DNA of 64,000 nucleotides from Streptomyces sp. NBC_01451 (lineage in GTDB: Bacteria; Actinomycetota; Actinomycetes; Streptomycetales; Streptomycetaceae): positions 248,001 to 312,000 of the forward strand of contig NZ_CP109479.1 in the NCBI RefSeq assembly GCF_036227485.1, given 5' to 3'. Shown one piece after another: positions 52,032 through 61,035 of this stretch; positions within the stretch are counted from its first letter, which is position 1, and each line of letters starts with the position of its first letter. The notes under the pieces were generated by a model, which saw only the letters and a list, made by a program, of their open reading frames with translations, was not told the origin of the DNA and made no database searches. Both the position numbers and the translations under genes were made by a program.

Positions 52032-52967
52032 GTGAGCAGCGACAGCCATCCCGTCCTTGCTGACGCCCATCCAATGCCAGCACCGCACCCATTCACAGCC
52101 GAGAGGTGGCCCGCCGCGCTCGCGAACTTCCCCCTGGGTCAGTGGATCGCCGACAACCGGCGCTTCTACGCCCGCGGGGACACGGACGCAGACCGTGTCG
52201 AGCACTTGGAGAAGCTGGGCATGGTGTGGTCGCACTTCGACGTCGCGTGGGAGGAGGGCCTGTCCGCCGCCCGCGGCTGGGCTGCCGAGAACGGGCACCT
52301 TCTGGCCCCGCTGGACGCCACCCATCAGGGGGCGAAGGTGGGGATCTTCCTGAAGAACGCGCAGGCCGCCGCCCGGAAGGCGATCGAGATCGAGCAGCGG
52401 CGTGCCGAGGGTCTGCCGGTCGGGTCGGTGGCCGGCGCCCTGTCGGAGGACCGGCGCGAGCACCTTGAGGAGATCGACCCCGCATGGTGCCCGACGTGGC
52501 CCGTGGAGTGGCAGCGGGCGTTCCACCTCACCCGGCAGCACCTGGACGAAGGCGGCAAGCTGCCGACTGAGCCCGGCGTGGTCGTGCGCCAAGGCGAGGA
52601 CCTCGGACGGTGGGTGCGCCTTCAGCGGCTCGGCTTCGACAAGCTCACCGCCGTGCAGCAGTGGATGTGCAAGCAAGTCCTCGGGATCACACCCGCGACC
52701 GAGGACGAGAAGCCCAAGCCGCGCAGTACGCAGGCCGACAAGTGGGCGCTCAACTTCGCCGCCGCCAAGCAGTTCTTCGAGCGCGAGGGCCACCTCCACG
52801 TACCGCGGAAGCACGTGGAGACGATCATGATCAGCAGCGACGGTGAGAGCCAGGAGCAGCGGGACATCAAGCTCGGAGCATGGATCGGCAACCAGCACAC
52901 CCGCGCCGCCACGCTGCCCTCGGAGCGGATGGAGCAGTTGTCCGCCATCGGGATGCGGTGGACGTAG
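52032..52967 (+). CDS. Helicase-associated (HA) domain protein, probable helicase C-terminal remnant
   Basis: 311 residues carrying three to four helicase-associated domains of about 70 residues: repeated W...L....F..R.GH..VP patterns such as AWEEGLSAARGWAAENGHLL, EWQRAFHLTRQHLDEGGKLP and FAAAKQFFEREGHLHVPRKH, each closed by LG.W. In actinomycetes such repeats form the C terminus of large DEAD-box helicases, probably for nucleic-acid binding. No helicase core is present upstream, so this is most likely a truncated gene restarted from GTG 52032. Confidence 0.75.
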   Translation: MSSDSHPVLADAHPMPAPHPFTAERWPAALANFPLGQWIADNRRFYARGDTDADRVEHLEKLGMVWSHFDVAWEEGLSAARGWAAENGHLLAPLDATHQGAKVGIFLKNAQAAARKAIEIEQRRAEGLPVGSVAGALSEDRREHLEEIDPAWCPTWPVEWQRAFHLTRQHLDEGGKLPTEPGVVVRQGEDLGRWVRLQRLGFDKLTAVQQWMCKQVLGITPATEDEKPKPRSTQADKWALNFAAAKQFFEREGHLHVPRKHVETIMISSDGESQEQRDIKLGAWIGNQHTRAATLPSERMEQLSAIGMRWT

Positions 52968-53063
52968 ACGTTGGCAGTTCGGGGCGCGGCATCTACCTCA
53001 GGCAGATGTCGCGTTGTGCTGTTGTGCGAGGGAGGATCTAGGCGCGCTGGCCGCGGACAGCGG

Positions 53064-53230
53064 GGCCGGGCCGGGCGATCCTGTCGAGCCTCGCTGCCGT
53101 CGGGTCAGCCGAAGTCGAGCGCCTCCTGTGCGAAGCCAACCGGCACCGGGCGTGGCGGGGACGGTGGTGCCTCGTCCAGACGTGGGACAAGCTCATCGAG
53201 CGCCTTCCGGACCCGTCAGGTACTGCTGGA
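53064..53230 (+). other. Unidentified coding fragment
   Basis: One frame reads AILSSLAAVGSAEVERLLCE and WCLVQTWDKLIERLPDPS without a start codon. It looks like the end of a lost gene after the HA-domain fragment. No family recognised. Confidence 0.3.
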
Positions 53231-54337
53231 CACGGCGGCGGGCTGTCTGCACTGGGTTTCCACCGTCTTCGCTTTGCAAGATCCAGGTCCGGGAGAGGAA
53301 GTAGTCAGGATGGCGGATGGTGGTGAGCGTTCTGCCATCTGGCTGGAGGCGGTGCTGGGTGAAGCCCTCCAGGGCGCCGTCTGAGAGGGGTGTGAGGGTC
53401 CACGGATTGTGCAGTACGTGGAAGCCCTCGCTGAAGGTCTCGTGGTCCTGTGGCCCGTAGTCACCGATGACGTAGCCGACGGGCACGGACGCGTTCGGGT
53501 CAGGGTCATACTCGAGGCCGACGCGGGCTATGGCCACGTCTTCTGGCCCGTAGCCGCGTTCGGTTCCCATGCGGACGAACTTCGACACGGTGGCGCTGTT
53601 GGTGAAGATCACAGCGGCTAGGCGCTCGGCTTCGGGTTGGGCGAACAGACCACTCGGAATGGTCTTCTGCTTGTGGCGGTGTTCGGTGACGACCTGAGAG
53701 TTCAGCACGAGTGAGCCGTGGTCGTCGCCGGGTGGGGATGTCCCGGATCCCGTAGAGGTAGGTCGCCAGAGAGCTGGTGGTGTGGATCAGGGCGCTGGGG
53801 CTATGGAAGGACTGCACGGCGATCACGAAGGGGATGCCGTTGACGTGCGGCTTCTCCCAGTAGGCGTGACCCTGCGCATCGCGGTGTTCGAGCTTGCGGC
53901 GCAGGGCTTTGCCGATCTGCATGGTGAACTCCTTGGTCTTCTTCCATGTCGTCGGGGATGAGCCGACGTACTGCAGCGGCGATGTCTTCGTCGTCGTCCT
54001 TCTCTCCGCCCTGGGGCGGGTTGGTGGTCGTTGCTTCGATGGCCACGGGGGTGTCGCCGATCGTCAGGAAGTCCGGGGCGGGGCTGGTGCGGTCCAGTTC
54101 CTTGCCCTGTTCGCGCAGGGCGGCGAAGAGGGCAAGCTCGAAGACACGAGCGGAGAAGCCTGCGGTCTGAAACTCGCGGACGAAGCTGTGATCGACGTCG
54201 GGAAAGTCGGCGAACGTCTCGTCCATGAGGCGGCGCGCGGATGCGTATGCGTGGGCTCCGCTGAAGTCGCGGAACTCGCGGCTGACCTTTTCCGGCGTCA
54301 TCTTCCGGGCGAGGTCGAACAGGCTTCGGGTCATCAT
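53193..54337 (-). pseudogene. Hypothetical protein gene broken by two frameshifts
   Basis: From ATG 54337 (GGAGG 4-5 bases upstream) the first frame encodes MTRSLFDLARKMTPEKVSRE to AAVRRLIPDDMEED and includes PDFLTIGDTPVAIEATT, a possible nuclease-like D..E strand pair. The second frame (about 53930-53740) encodes FTMQIGKALRRKLEHRDAQG and PFVIAVQSFHSPSALIHTTS. The third (to 53193) encodes LNSQVVTEHRHKQKTIPSGL through HPDYFLSRTWILQSEDGG. The three join into one protein of about 380 residues. Shifts lie near 53935 and 53735. Function unknown; either decayed or affected by base errors. Confidence 0.6.
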
Positions 54338-54473
54338 CGGCCTCCAACGCGCCGGTTGGGCAGGGGTGAGGGTGGCGGATGCCGCCGGAATCGGCCGGCT
54401 GGTGGCGCCGCCCCAGTGGTGGCGTTGGACCAGCCAAGCAGAGCTTGGCTGGAGCCTCGTGTGGCCGGGGGCA

Positions 54474-55040
54474 CTACGGCAGGTCTTCCAGACCAGCAAG
54501 CAGGGCTGCGGCGGCAGTGACAGCCGCGACGGCGTCGGCTCGGGTCCAGGTGAAGTTCTCGGTGGTGCCCGCGTCATCGTGCGGGGCGCCGCTGAAGAGA
54601 TTGAAGGCGCTCTGGATGAACACCGCCCAGCGCTTTTCCTGGTCCCGGTCTGCCGGCTTCTTCTTCAACGCCTCCATGTTGACCTTGTGGGTGTCGCAGG
54701 CCCCGCGTACAGGATGGAGGGCCGCTCGGGCGAGGGCGACGGCGTGCTCGTACCGTCCGTCACGGATCGCGGTCTTCGCCTCGCGGATCCGTCGTGCGCC
54801 AGCGGCCCGGGCCTCCACGGTGGTGATCGGGATGAGGACGTCGACGAAGGCTCCGGCATCGAGCTGAGTGAGGGAGATGCTCCACGTCGCGTGCGGGATG
54901 CGGATGATCTCCTGGCTCTGGGCGACGGGCCAGTTCTTCGCGTCGGCCAGGGTGATCAGGGTGAGGTCGGCGAGCAGGACCAGGTCGGGCGCCTTCGGCG
55001 GCGACGTAGCACGCGCTCGGGCGGCCCACGAACTTCTCAC
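54474..55040 (-). CDS. Hypothetical protein, possibly 5'-truncated
   Basis: 188-residue frame; from about residue 25 it is protein-like (ITLADAKNWPVAQSQEIIRI, FVDVLIPITTVEARAAGARR, WTRADAVAAVTAAAALLAGL). The beginning is low quality, and another frame upstream (LLDYPLASELRVLPSPLGEK, about 55020-55100) looks like the missing N terminus. A frameshift near 55000 is therefore likely. No family recognised. It reads in the same direction as the broken gene at 53193-54337, 137 bases upstream of it. Confidence 0.45.
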   Translation of the reverse strand: MRSSWAARARATSPPKAPDLVLLADLTLITLADAKNWPVAQSQEIIRIPHATWSISLTQLDAGAFVDVLIPITTVEARAAGARRIREAKTAIRDGRYEHAVALARAALHPVRGACDTHKVNMEALKKKPADRDQEKRWAVFIQSAFNLFSGAPHDDAGTTENFTWTRADAVAAVTAAAALLAGLEDLP

Positions 55041-56064
55041 CCAGTGGCGAAGGCAGAACCCTCAGTTCCGACGCTAACGGATAGTCCAACAGGCCGGTCA
55101 CAGAGCACAGGAGAACCCCGGTCGAGTGCGACCGGGGTCGCGCGTGCGGCGACGTACAACGGCCGCACCGCAGTGGCCGCACCGCCCGGTCCGCCTCCTG
55201 TCAGTGCGGGAGTACGCCAGCAGGCAGCCGATGTCCCAGGCACGCAGGCTGACGGTAGGGAGTGGCCAGGGAACGTCGCCCTGGCCCGACCCGTGACGCA
55301 GCTGCCACCGGGACCGTGGGCTTACGAGATCAAGTTATGGACAGGGTTCTGTGCTGTCCGTTGTCCGAGAGGACAACTGCGGGTAGGGGGTAGTCCGCGA
55401 CCAGGGCCCGATCCGGCCGCCATGCCAGGAACACCAGACAGGCCAGGGTGTATGAAGGAGTGAGAGTGCACACGACTTCGGTAGGGCACCCCATGGTTCG
55501 TCAGACGCGATACTGCAACCCCACCACACCGGACATCACGGATTCACCCTGAGTAACCCGACATCAACACGCAGAAGCAACGTCACCAGGGCTTACAGAA
55601 GGACCAAGACAGTCCCCTGTCTGGGCGGCATCCTCGTCTGCCGCTGATGAGGAAACGCCGAAGGGGCCCGGCCGGCGAACCGGTCGAACCCCATCGTGCT
55701 GCCCCTGACCTGCGATGGTGCACCGATCGCCGATCATGGAGAGCTGGCTGTACGTCAGGCCTGCTTGGTCTCCTAGTAATGGGCCAGGTTGGTGACCTGC
55801 GGGGATTCTCCCTGTGGGGCGCTGACCTGGCTTTTTGACGATTGGTGGCGATGGGGTGCGACGGTCTTGAGCGGGTGTCTTGCGGACTGTGTGCGGACTG
55901 CTGGAACTCCGTGCGGGGTCGCGTCCGACTCCGGAGTCCACCGAGGAGGAGTCCACCGAGGGCGAACGCGAGGGCGCCGGGGTGGCTACCGCGGTGCAGC
56001 CCGGCGGGCCCGTGGTCTGGCAGGATCGGTGGTATTTGGCGACGTCGCCGCGGAGGAGGTCGGA
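55041..56064. other. Gene-free stretch
   Basis: About 1 kb with no supported gene apart from the possible N-terminal piece near 55020-55100. A short direct repeat (GAGTCCACCGAG twice) lies at about 55936-55962. The last part presumably holds the promoter of the AraC-type gene. Confidence 0.45.
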
Positions 56065-57027
56065 ATGGTCACTGTGATCGATGCGGAGCAGTGGCCCGCG
56101 GCCGCTCGGCCCGCGCGGTGGCAGGACGCGCTCTGCGACCTTTACGCACCCCTCTGGTTCACCCCGCTGGGGTCGGCCGTGCGCGGCCGGATCACGGTGG
56201 GCGAGGTCGACCGGCTCCGGGTCACACACTCGATAATGGGGGCCTCGACATTGCGCTCCCGGCCGGTGCGTGGTCGCGCGGCCGCGCCGGTGACCGTGGT
56301 CGTCTCCCTCGCCGGGAGCACGACTCTGCGCCAGGGCGGGCGGGAGACGCACCTGATGCCCGGCGACCTCGCCCTGATCGACCCAGGCCGCGAGTGCACG
56401 GTCCTGTTCGCCGAAGACGCCCGGTCGACCACGGTGTCCTTGCCGGCCGGTCTGCTCGGCTTGACCCCCGAGCGCGTCTCCGCCGTGTCCGCCACCCGTG
56501 TCGCCGCGTCTGATCCGGCGGCGGCGACGACCGTGGGCATGTTGAAGCCGCTGGTCGACGGGCTGGGCGTGCTCACCCGGCGGCAGGAGGAGCGGGTCGC
56601 CGACGCGCTGGCCCACCTGCTCGGTGCGTCGCTGACCCCTCTGGTTGAACAGCTCCCGCAGCCGGACCGGGTGACCGGGCTGCGTCACAGCGCCCTGGAC
56701 TACGTCGAGCGCCATCTCGGCGATCCGGGCCTGGGACCGGTCACCGTCGCCGCCCACCACCACGTGTCCGTCCGGCAGCTCCAGCGCGCTTTCGAGGAGG
56801 CCGGCCAGACGCTGACCGCCGTGATCCGCGCGCGCAGGCTGGCTGCCGCCCGGGCCGCCCTCGCCGATCCGGAGCGGGCCGAGGAGACGATCACGGACAT
56901 CGCCGTCCAGTACGGGATGACCGACCTCGCCGGGTTCAGCAGGCGCTTCCACGCCGCGTTCGGCGTCGCGCCCCGTGATTTCCGTCGGCGGTGCCTGGGC
57001 CGCTCCCCGGAGATCGCCGCGGGCTGA
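56065..57027 (+). CDS. AraC-family transcriptional regulator
   Basis: 320-residue regulator. The N-terminal domain is the AraC-binding-like cupin region (residues about 50-200: VVVSLAGSTTLRQGGRETHL, LMPGDLALIDPGRECTVLF). The C-terminal double helix-turn-helix (about 215-310) contains VAAHHHVSVRQLQRAFEEAG and ITDIAVQYGMTDLAGFSRRF, the second being the classic AraC signature ending FGVAPRDFRRR. The start is ATG 56065 with GGAGGA upstream. Its target is unknown; the MBL-fold gene 325 bases downstream on the same strand is a candidate. Confidence 0.92.
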   Translation: MVTVIDAEQWPAAARPARWQDALCDLYAPLWFTPLGSAVRGRITVGEVDRLRVTHSIMGASTLRSRPVRGRAAAPVTVVVSLAGSTTLRQGGRETHLMPGDLALIDPGRECTVLFAEDARSTTVSLPAGLLGLTPERVSAVSATRVAASDPAAATTVGMLKPLVDGLGVLTRRQEERVADALAHLLGASLTPLVEQLPQPDRVTGLRHSALDYVERHLGDPGLGPVTVAAHHHVSVRQLQRAFEEAGQTLTAVIRARRLAAARAALADPERAEETITDIAVQYGMTDLAGFSRRFHAAFGVAPRDFRRRCLGRSPEIAAG

Positions 57028-57351
57028 CTGTCGCGAATTGACAAGCCGCGCGACGCGTGCGGACAAGACTCCCGTCGTCGCAGGCCGGACACTTGTTGGC
57101 AGGTCGCGCGCCGTCGGCGCGCGCTCGACGAGGAGGCACGCGCGTGCAGAGTGACCCTGCCCTGGGCCCATGCGATCGGCTCAGCGCGTGAGCCCGGGTG
57201 GCACCGTGTAGATGTGTCGATACGACCCCGGCTCCTTCGATCGGTCCCAGGTACCGCTCTGAGTCGCGGCATGGCTCGGGACGGTAGGGATCGGCCTCCA
57301 ATGAATGCCGTGCCTCGCCCGGAGGCACGATGAGCCCGTGAAGGTCACGAC
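57028..57351. other. Intergenic, no gene seen
   Basis: 324 bases between the regulator and the MBL gene. It contains a small GCGCGCCGTCGGCGCGC hairpin near 57106-57122 that may terminate the regulator transcript. Confidence 0.45.
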
Positions 57352-57987
57352 ATGAAGGTCATGAAGAAGTCGCACGCCTGTGTCCGCCTGGAGAAGGACG
57401 GTCAGATCCTCGTCCTCGACCCCGGGGTCTTCAGCGAGGCGGACGCTGCCGTCGGCGCGAACGCGATCCTCATCACGCACGAGCACCCCGACCACTTCGA
57501 CGAGGAGCGGCTGCGGGCGGCTCTGGAGGCCAACCCGGCCGCCGAGATCTGGACGCTGCGGTCGGTCGCCGAGCAGGTCTCCGCGGCCTTCCCCGGACGG
57601 GTGCACACCGTCGGCCACGGCGACACCTTCACTGCCGCCGGCTTCGACGTCCAGGTCCACGGTGAGTGGCACGCGGAGATCCACCCCGACGTTCCGCCCA
57701 TGACCAACGTCGGTTACCTCATCGACGGCGGCAAGGTTTTCCACCCCGGTGATGCCCTCACCGTCCCCAACCACGTGGTCGAGACGCTGATGCTCCCCGT
57801 CATGCCGCCCTGGGGCAAGATCGCGGAGGTCATCGACTACGTCCGCGAGGTGAAGCCCCAGCGGGCCTTCGACATCCACGACGCCCTTGTCACCGACCTC
57901 GCCCGCCCGATCTACGACAGCACGCTCGCCGCCCTCGTCGGCGCGGAGCACCTGCGGCTGGTGTCGGGGGAAAGTACGGCTCTGTGA
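57352..57987 (+). CDS. MBL-fold metallo-hydrolase
   Basis: 211-residue metallo-beta-lactamase-fold hydrolase of the UlaG-like group. The metal-binding motif THEHPDHFDEE (HxHxDH) is near residue 41. A further His is in VHGEWHAEIHPD, the bridging Asp in KVFHPGDALTVP, and the last His in FDIHDALV. The protein begins KKSHACVRLEKDGQILVLDP, typical of the family. It is cytoplasmic with an unknown substrate. ATG 57352 matches the normal family start; an ATG three codons later (57361) is also possible. Confidence 0.9.
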   Translation: MKVMKKSHACVRLEKDGQILVLDPGVFSEADAAVGANAILITHEHPDHFDEERLRAALEANPAAEIWTLRSVAEQVSAAFPGRVHTVGHGDTFTAAGFDVQVHGEWHAEIHPDVPPMTNVGYLIDGGKVFHPGDALTVPNHVVETLMLPVMPPWGKIAEVIDYVREVKPQRAFDIHDALVTDLARPIYDSTLAALVGAEHLRLVSGESTAL

Positions 57988-58168
57988 GTGTCAGTACCGC
58001 CGCGCAGTACTGTAATCGTCACGGTTGTGCAGTCACGCGACTCCGAACCTGGCCATCGCGGACCGGCAGGTATCCGGGGTACGTCCGTGGCGTCCAGTAC
58101 GCACCCTGAACGCCGGATGGCCCCGGCCGGGCGAACGACCGGGGCCCCGGTCCTCGCATCGGATGAGG

Positions 58169-58612
58169 TCAAGACCGTGACCTCGGGATCTGTCGGGCGC
58201 GTGCGGGCAGCGGCAGGACAGCGGCGCCCTGGCGCAGGGCGTCGTTTTCGAGCGAGAGCTGCCGGATGGCCTCTTCATACAGAGCCAGGGTGCGGCGCAG
58301 GTCCGTGTTCTCCTGCCGCAGCCGCTGCAGGTTCGCCTCCCTGCGGTCGCTGGTCTTCGTCGCGGGCGGCGGGGGGAGTGTAAATCTAACGGCCCTGGCT
58401 CACTTCCGGTGGTAGCAGGCAGTGATGCTCGTTACCCGTAGCGATCTACCCAGCTCAGGTTGCACGTCGACTCGGAGCCATGAGTTCACCAAAGGCAAGA
58501 CAACGAGGTCCCGCGCGGGCATCCGCGCGTCCCCACCAGGCGTTCCTCTGATGACTTTCCGTCACCACCGGAAGTGAGCCAGGGCCAATCTAACGGCGGA
58601 TCTGACGATCAT
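58169..58612 (-). pseudogene. Coiled-coil protein gene split by a MITE
   Basis: The 5' part is ATG 58612 plus MIVRSAV. The 3' part (58384-58169) encodes KTSDRREANLQRLRQENTDL and ALYEEAIRQLSLENDALRQG, a leucine-heptad coiled coil. Removing the 194-bp MITE and one copy of its 8-base duplication joins them in frame into a protein of about 80 residues. Its ATG overlaps the TGA of the relaxase gene (ATGA), so the two were one operon. Similar small coiled-coil proteins accompany recombinases or mobilisation genes. Confidence 0.65.
58393..58586. mobile_element. MITE of ISL3 type, 194 bp
   Basis: Perfect 23-bp terminal inverted repeats (beginning GGCCCTGGCT) at 58393-58415 and 58564-58586, flanked by an 8-bp direct duplication AATCTAAC at 58385-58392 and 58587-58594. 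No coding capacity. An 8-bp duplication and ends starting GG suggest mobilisation by an ISL3-family transposase. It is inserted in the small coiled-coil gene, apparently quite recently because repeats and duplication are perfect. Confidence 0.85.
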
Positions 58613-59577
58613 GGGAGAGACGTCAAGTGACTGACACCGCCGTGGAGTTGGAGACCGTGGAGCCTGTTCTCCCGCACCACCGCGCCAGCGAGCACGGCCC
58701 GGTCGTAGCTCAGCCGGAGGCGGGGTACCTCCCACTCCCCCGCGCCCTGGTCCGTCCGGGGCGCAGCCGGCTCGCCGGAGTCGGCGGAGGGCTGCCGGCC
58801 CGGGTCGGGCACGGGAGTTGGTGGGCGGGGCCGGGCGGGGAGGTCAGCCAGGGCCCACCGTGCGGTGTAGAGGCGGTAGTCCGACAGCAGACCGAGCGTG
58901 GTCTTCGGCTCGCTGATGTCCAGGCAGTGCGTGGAGATGGCGGCAGCCACGATCAGATCATCCAGGCCGGGGTCGCGGCGGCGGCCGCGCAGGACGAGGG
59001 CGAGGTGGCGGCGGGCTTCGGCGAACAGGTGCCGGCGGTGGAAGCGGCCGCCGTCGTTCATCACGAACACCGTCGCGGTGACGTCGACGGCCGCCAGGGC
59101 GACGTCGACCACGGCGGCGACCCGGGCCCGGATCGCCGCCACCGTGGCACGGGCGTACTCGAGGAGGGAGTTGATGATGTCGACGGCCACCCCGGAGGTG
59201 AGGATCGCGCTCGTCTTCCACCGCTCGCGCAGCTGCGCGAGCGGCTGGGTCTTCTGCTTGGGCGGGCGGGTCTTGCGGGCGGCCATCCCGTTCAGTTTGG
59301 CGCGGGCCCGTTCGGAGACCACGGGCAGGAACTTCAGCTCACCGTTGTCGTCGACGGCGGTGACGTACTCGTGCTCCAGGTCCTCGAGACAGGCGGCGAT
59401 CTGGTCACTGCGCCGGGCGGTCCAGCGGATCAGCTCGTGCGGCACCCCGGCAATCTCCATCACGGGCCGGCGCCCCGGGGTGACGGTGCGCGGCTCGGTC
59501 GCCAGCCCCAGCACCTCGCAGACCTCCGCGGCCACGAGCTCGTTGTAGAGCCAGCACGCCCCAGGATCAATCGCGGG
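58609..59577 (-). pseudogene. MobF-type relaxase remnant
   Basis: The frame begins without a start (DPGACWLYNELVAAEVCEVL) and reads RPVMEIAGVPHELIRWTARR, KQKTQPLAQLRERWKTSAIL and AAVDVTATVFVMNDGGRFHR. This is the internal and C-terminal region of actinomycete MobF (TrwC-like) relaxases. The N-terminal catalytic part with tyrosines and the HxH metal site is missing. About 320 residues are left. It marks a former conjugative plasmid or integrative element. Its TGA overlaps the ATG of the coiled-coil gene. Confidence 0.75.
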
Positions 59578-59585
59578 TCAGCCCG

Positions 59586-59903
59586 TTAGAACTCGCTGTC
59601 GATGCCGGTGACGATCGCCGCGCCCAGCGGGGCGTCCTCCTCGCTGAAACCGCTGTCGCGCAGCGCCGTGGAGACCAGCCGTACCGCTTCGCTCTCGGCC
59701 CCGGACTGGTCCGCGGCCTCGACCTCGACCCGGGCCGCGAACATGCCGTCCTCGTCGACCGTCAGCAGGCTCAGCTCCTCGCTCTCACCCAGGCCGGTGT
59801 TCTTCGGGTCCTGGGGTCGGAGGCTGCGCTCGACGGCGGAGCAGGTGTCCTCGGAGATTCCGTGGACGAACGTGCCGGGCACGGTGATGACGAACGTGGT
59901 CAC
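59586..59903 (-). CDS. Hypothetical small acidic protein
   Basis: 105-residue acidic protein starting at GTG 59903 with GGAG 5 bases upstream: TTFVITVPGTFVHGISEDTC, LLTVDEDGMFAARVEVEAAD, SGFSEEDAPLGAAIVTGIDS. Alternating strands suggest a small beta-rich domain. No family recognised. It reads towards the relaxase remnant but a gap with a stop separates them. Confidence 0.6.
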   Translation of the reverse strand: MTTFVITVPGTFVHGISEDTCSAVERSLRPQDPKNTGLGESEELSLLTVDEDGMFAARVEVEAADQSGAESEAVRLVSTALRDSGFSEEDAPLGAAIVTGIDSEF

Positions 59904-60261
59904 AGGGACTCCTTCCGCGGGTCCGCCGGGCGCCGGGTTCCGCGCGCGGCGGACGGGACATGGCCCGTACGGACCGGGGTGCGGGCGGCCAGAAGCACGA
60001 CGCCAAATCGGTCGGTACATGCCCCGGCATCGCGTGCCCTCCTGACGTTCGTCCGCTGGTTCCCGGCTCGTACTCGATGCGACTGCCCCACCTACGGCCG
60101 GGAATGCCGACCTCGTCCTCTCTCCGTTTCCGGGGCACTGTCACCGAGGTGCCGTCCGCTACCACCTCGAACCGGGCGGTGATAGCCCCAACGGGACGCT
60201 CTGGAGCGCTGCCCCGTTGCACGCTGGGGTCAGCGAGAGGGGAACCGGCGCCGGAAGCGGG
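59904..60261. other. No supported gene
   Basis: About 360 bases. A minus-strand frame (VGAITARFEVVADGTSVTVP) has partly protein-like composition but no clear start or family. Confidence 0.35.
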
Positions 60262-60555
60262 TCACGCGGGGATGGTGCGGGCGGCCGGTGTCGCAGCGCG
60301 AGCCGGGCGCGGCACTGGAGCCGGATGCGGCGGGCACCGTTGAGGACCGAGACGGTGAAGGCCGGCATGGTTGCCTCGCCCGCTACGAAGATCACAACCT
60401 GTTCGTGATCCTCGCGGGGAAGCCCCTCGTGCGCCCCACCCGCCTACCGCCAGCGCCGCCGCCGTGTTCTCCAAAAACTCCTCCAACGCGTTCTTGAAGT
60501 CGGCGACCGCTCGCGCGGTCGCCTTCAGGTACTCGGGGTCACAGGCTGCGTCCAT
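60262..60555 (-). pseudogene. Small hypothetical gene, probably frameshifted
   Basis: From ATG 60555 (GAGG 9 bases upstream) the frame reads MDAACDPEYLKATARAVADF and ALEEFLENTAAALAVGG, then becomes arginine-rich and unprotein-like. A neighbouring frame continues sensibly with REDHEQVVIFVAGEATMPAF. One base shift near 60435 would connect them. No family recognised. Confidence 0.4.
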
Positions 60556-60589
60556 GGCGGTGATCCTCACATGGGCAACCGCGCACCCA

Positions 60590-60760
60590 ACAGTGTCCGC
60601 CCGGGGTGCGGTGGCAGCGTCGAGCGCCGGCACGGGTGTGGTGACATGGCTGGCGTCGCCGAAGAGCAGGAAGGCGATGGCGGCGGCGATCCCGTCGGGT
60701 TCGCCGATGCGCTGCAGGCGGAAGCCGCGTCGGAGGGTAGGTCCGTGGTGGTTCAGCTTG
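60590..60760 (-). pseudogene. Short-chain dehydrogenase C-terminal fragment
   Basis: Reads LQRIGEPDGIAAAIAFLLFG followed by DASHVTTPVPALDAA, which is the GRxGxPEEIAxxxxFLxSDxASxVTGxxLxVDGG end of SDR-family reductases with several changes. The Rossmann core is absent. A dead relic. Confidence 0.6.
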
Positions 60761-61035
60761 TCGGCCGGCGCACGGCTGAGGCAGTCGGCGAGCGGCCCAG
60801 ATGTCGTCCCGCCCATGTCCTTGCTCTTCCTGCGTGGATGTTCACGCTACGCACTGTCGTCGATGTGCAGCGTCCAGCGAAACGTGAAGCCGCTGTGGGA
60901 TCCGAGCCGGGTGGCAAGTCCGCGCAGTGAAATGCCGTCGTTCCGCTGTCGACGTCGCTCACGCGGGGACAACCATTTGTTGACGTCACGAGTCTTCGTC
61001 GGTGATCACGTTGTGATCGTACTGACGAGGAGACC

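Noticed and set aside
55564..57171. A 535-codon minus-strand frame over the AraC-type gene
   Set aside because: The plus-strand product has a clear AraC helix-turn-helix and a good ribosome binding site, so the minus-strand frame is not coding.
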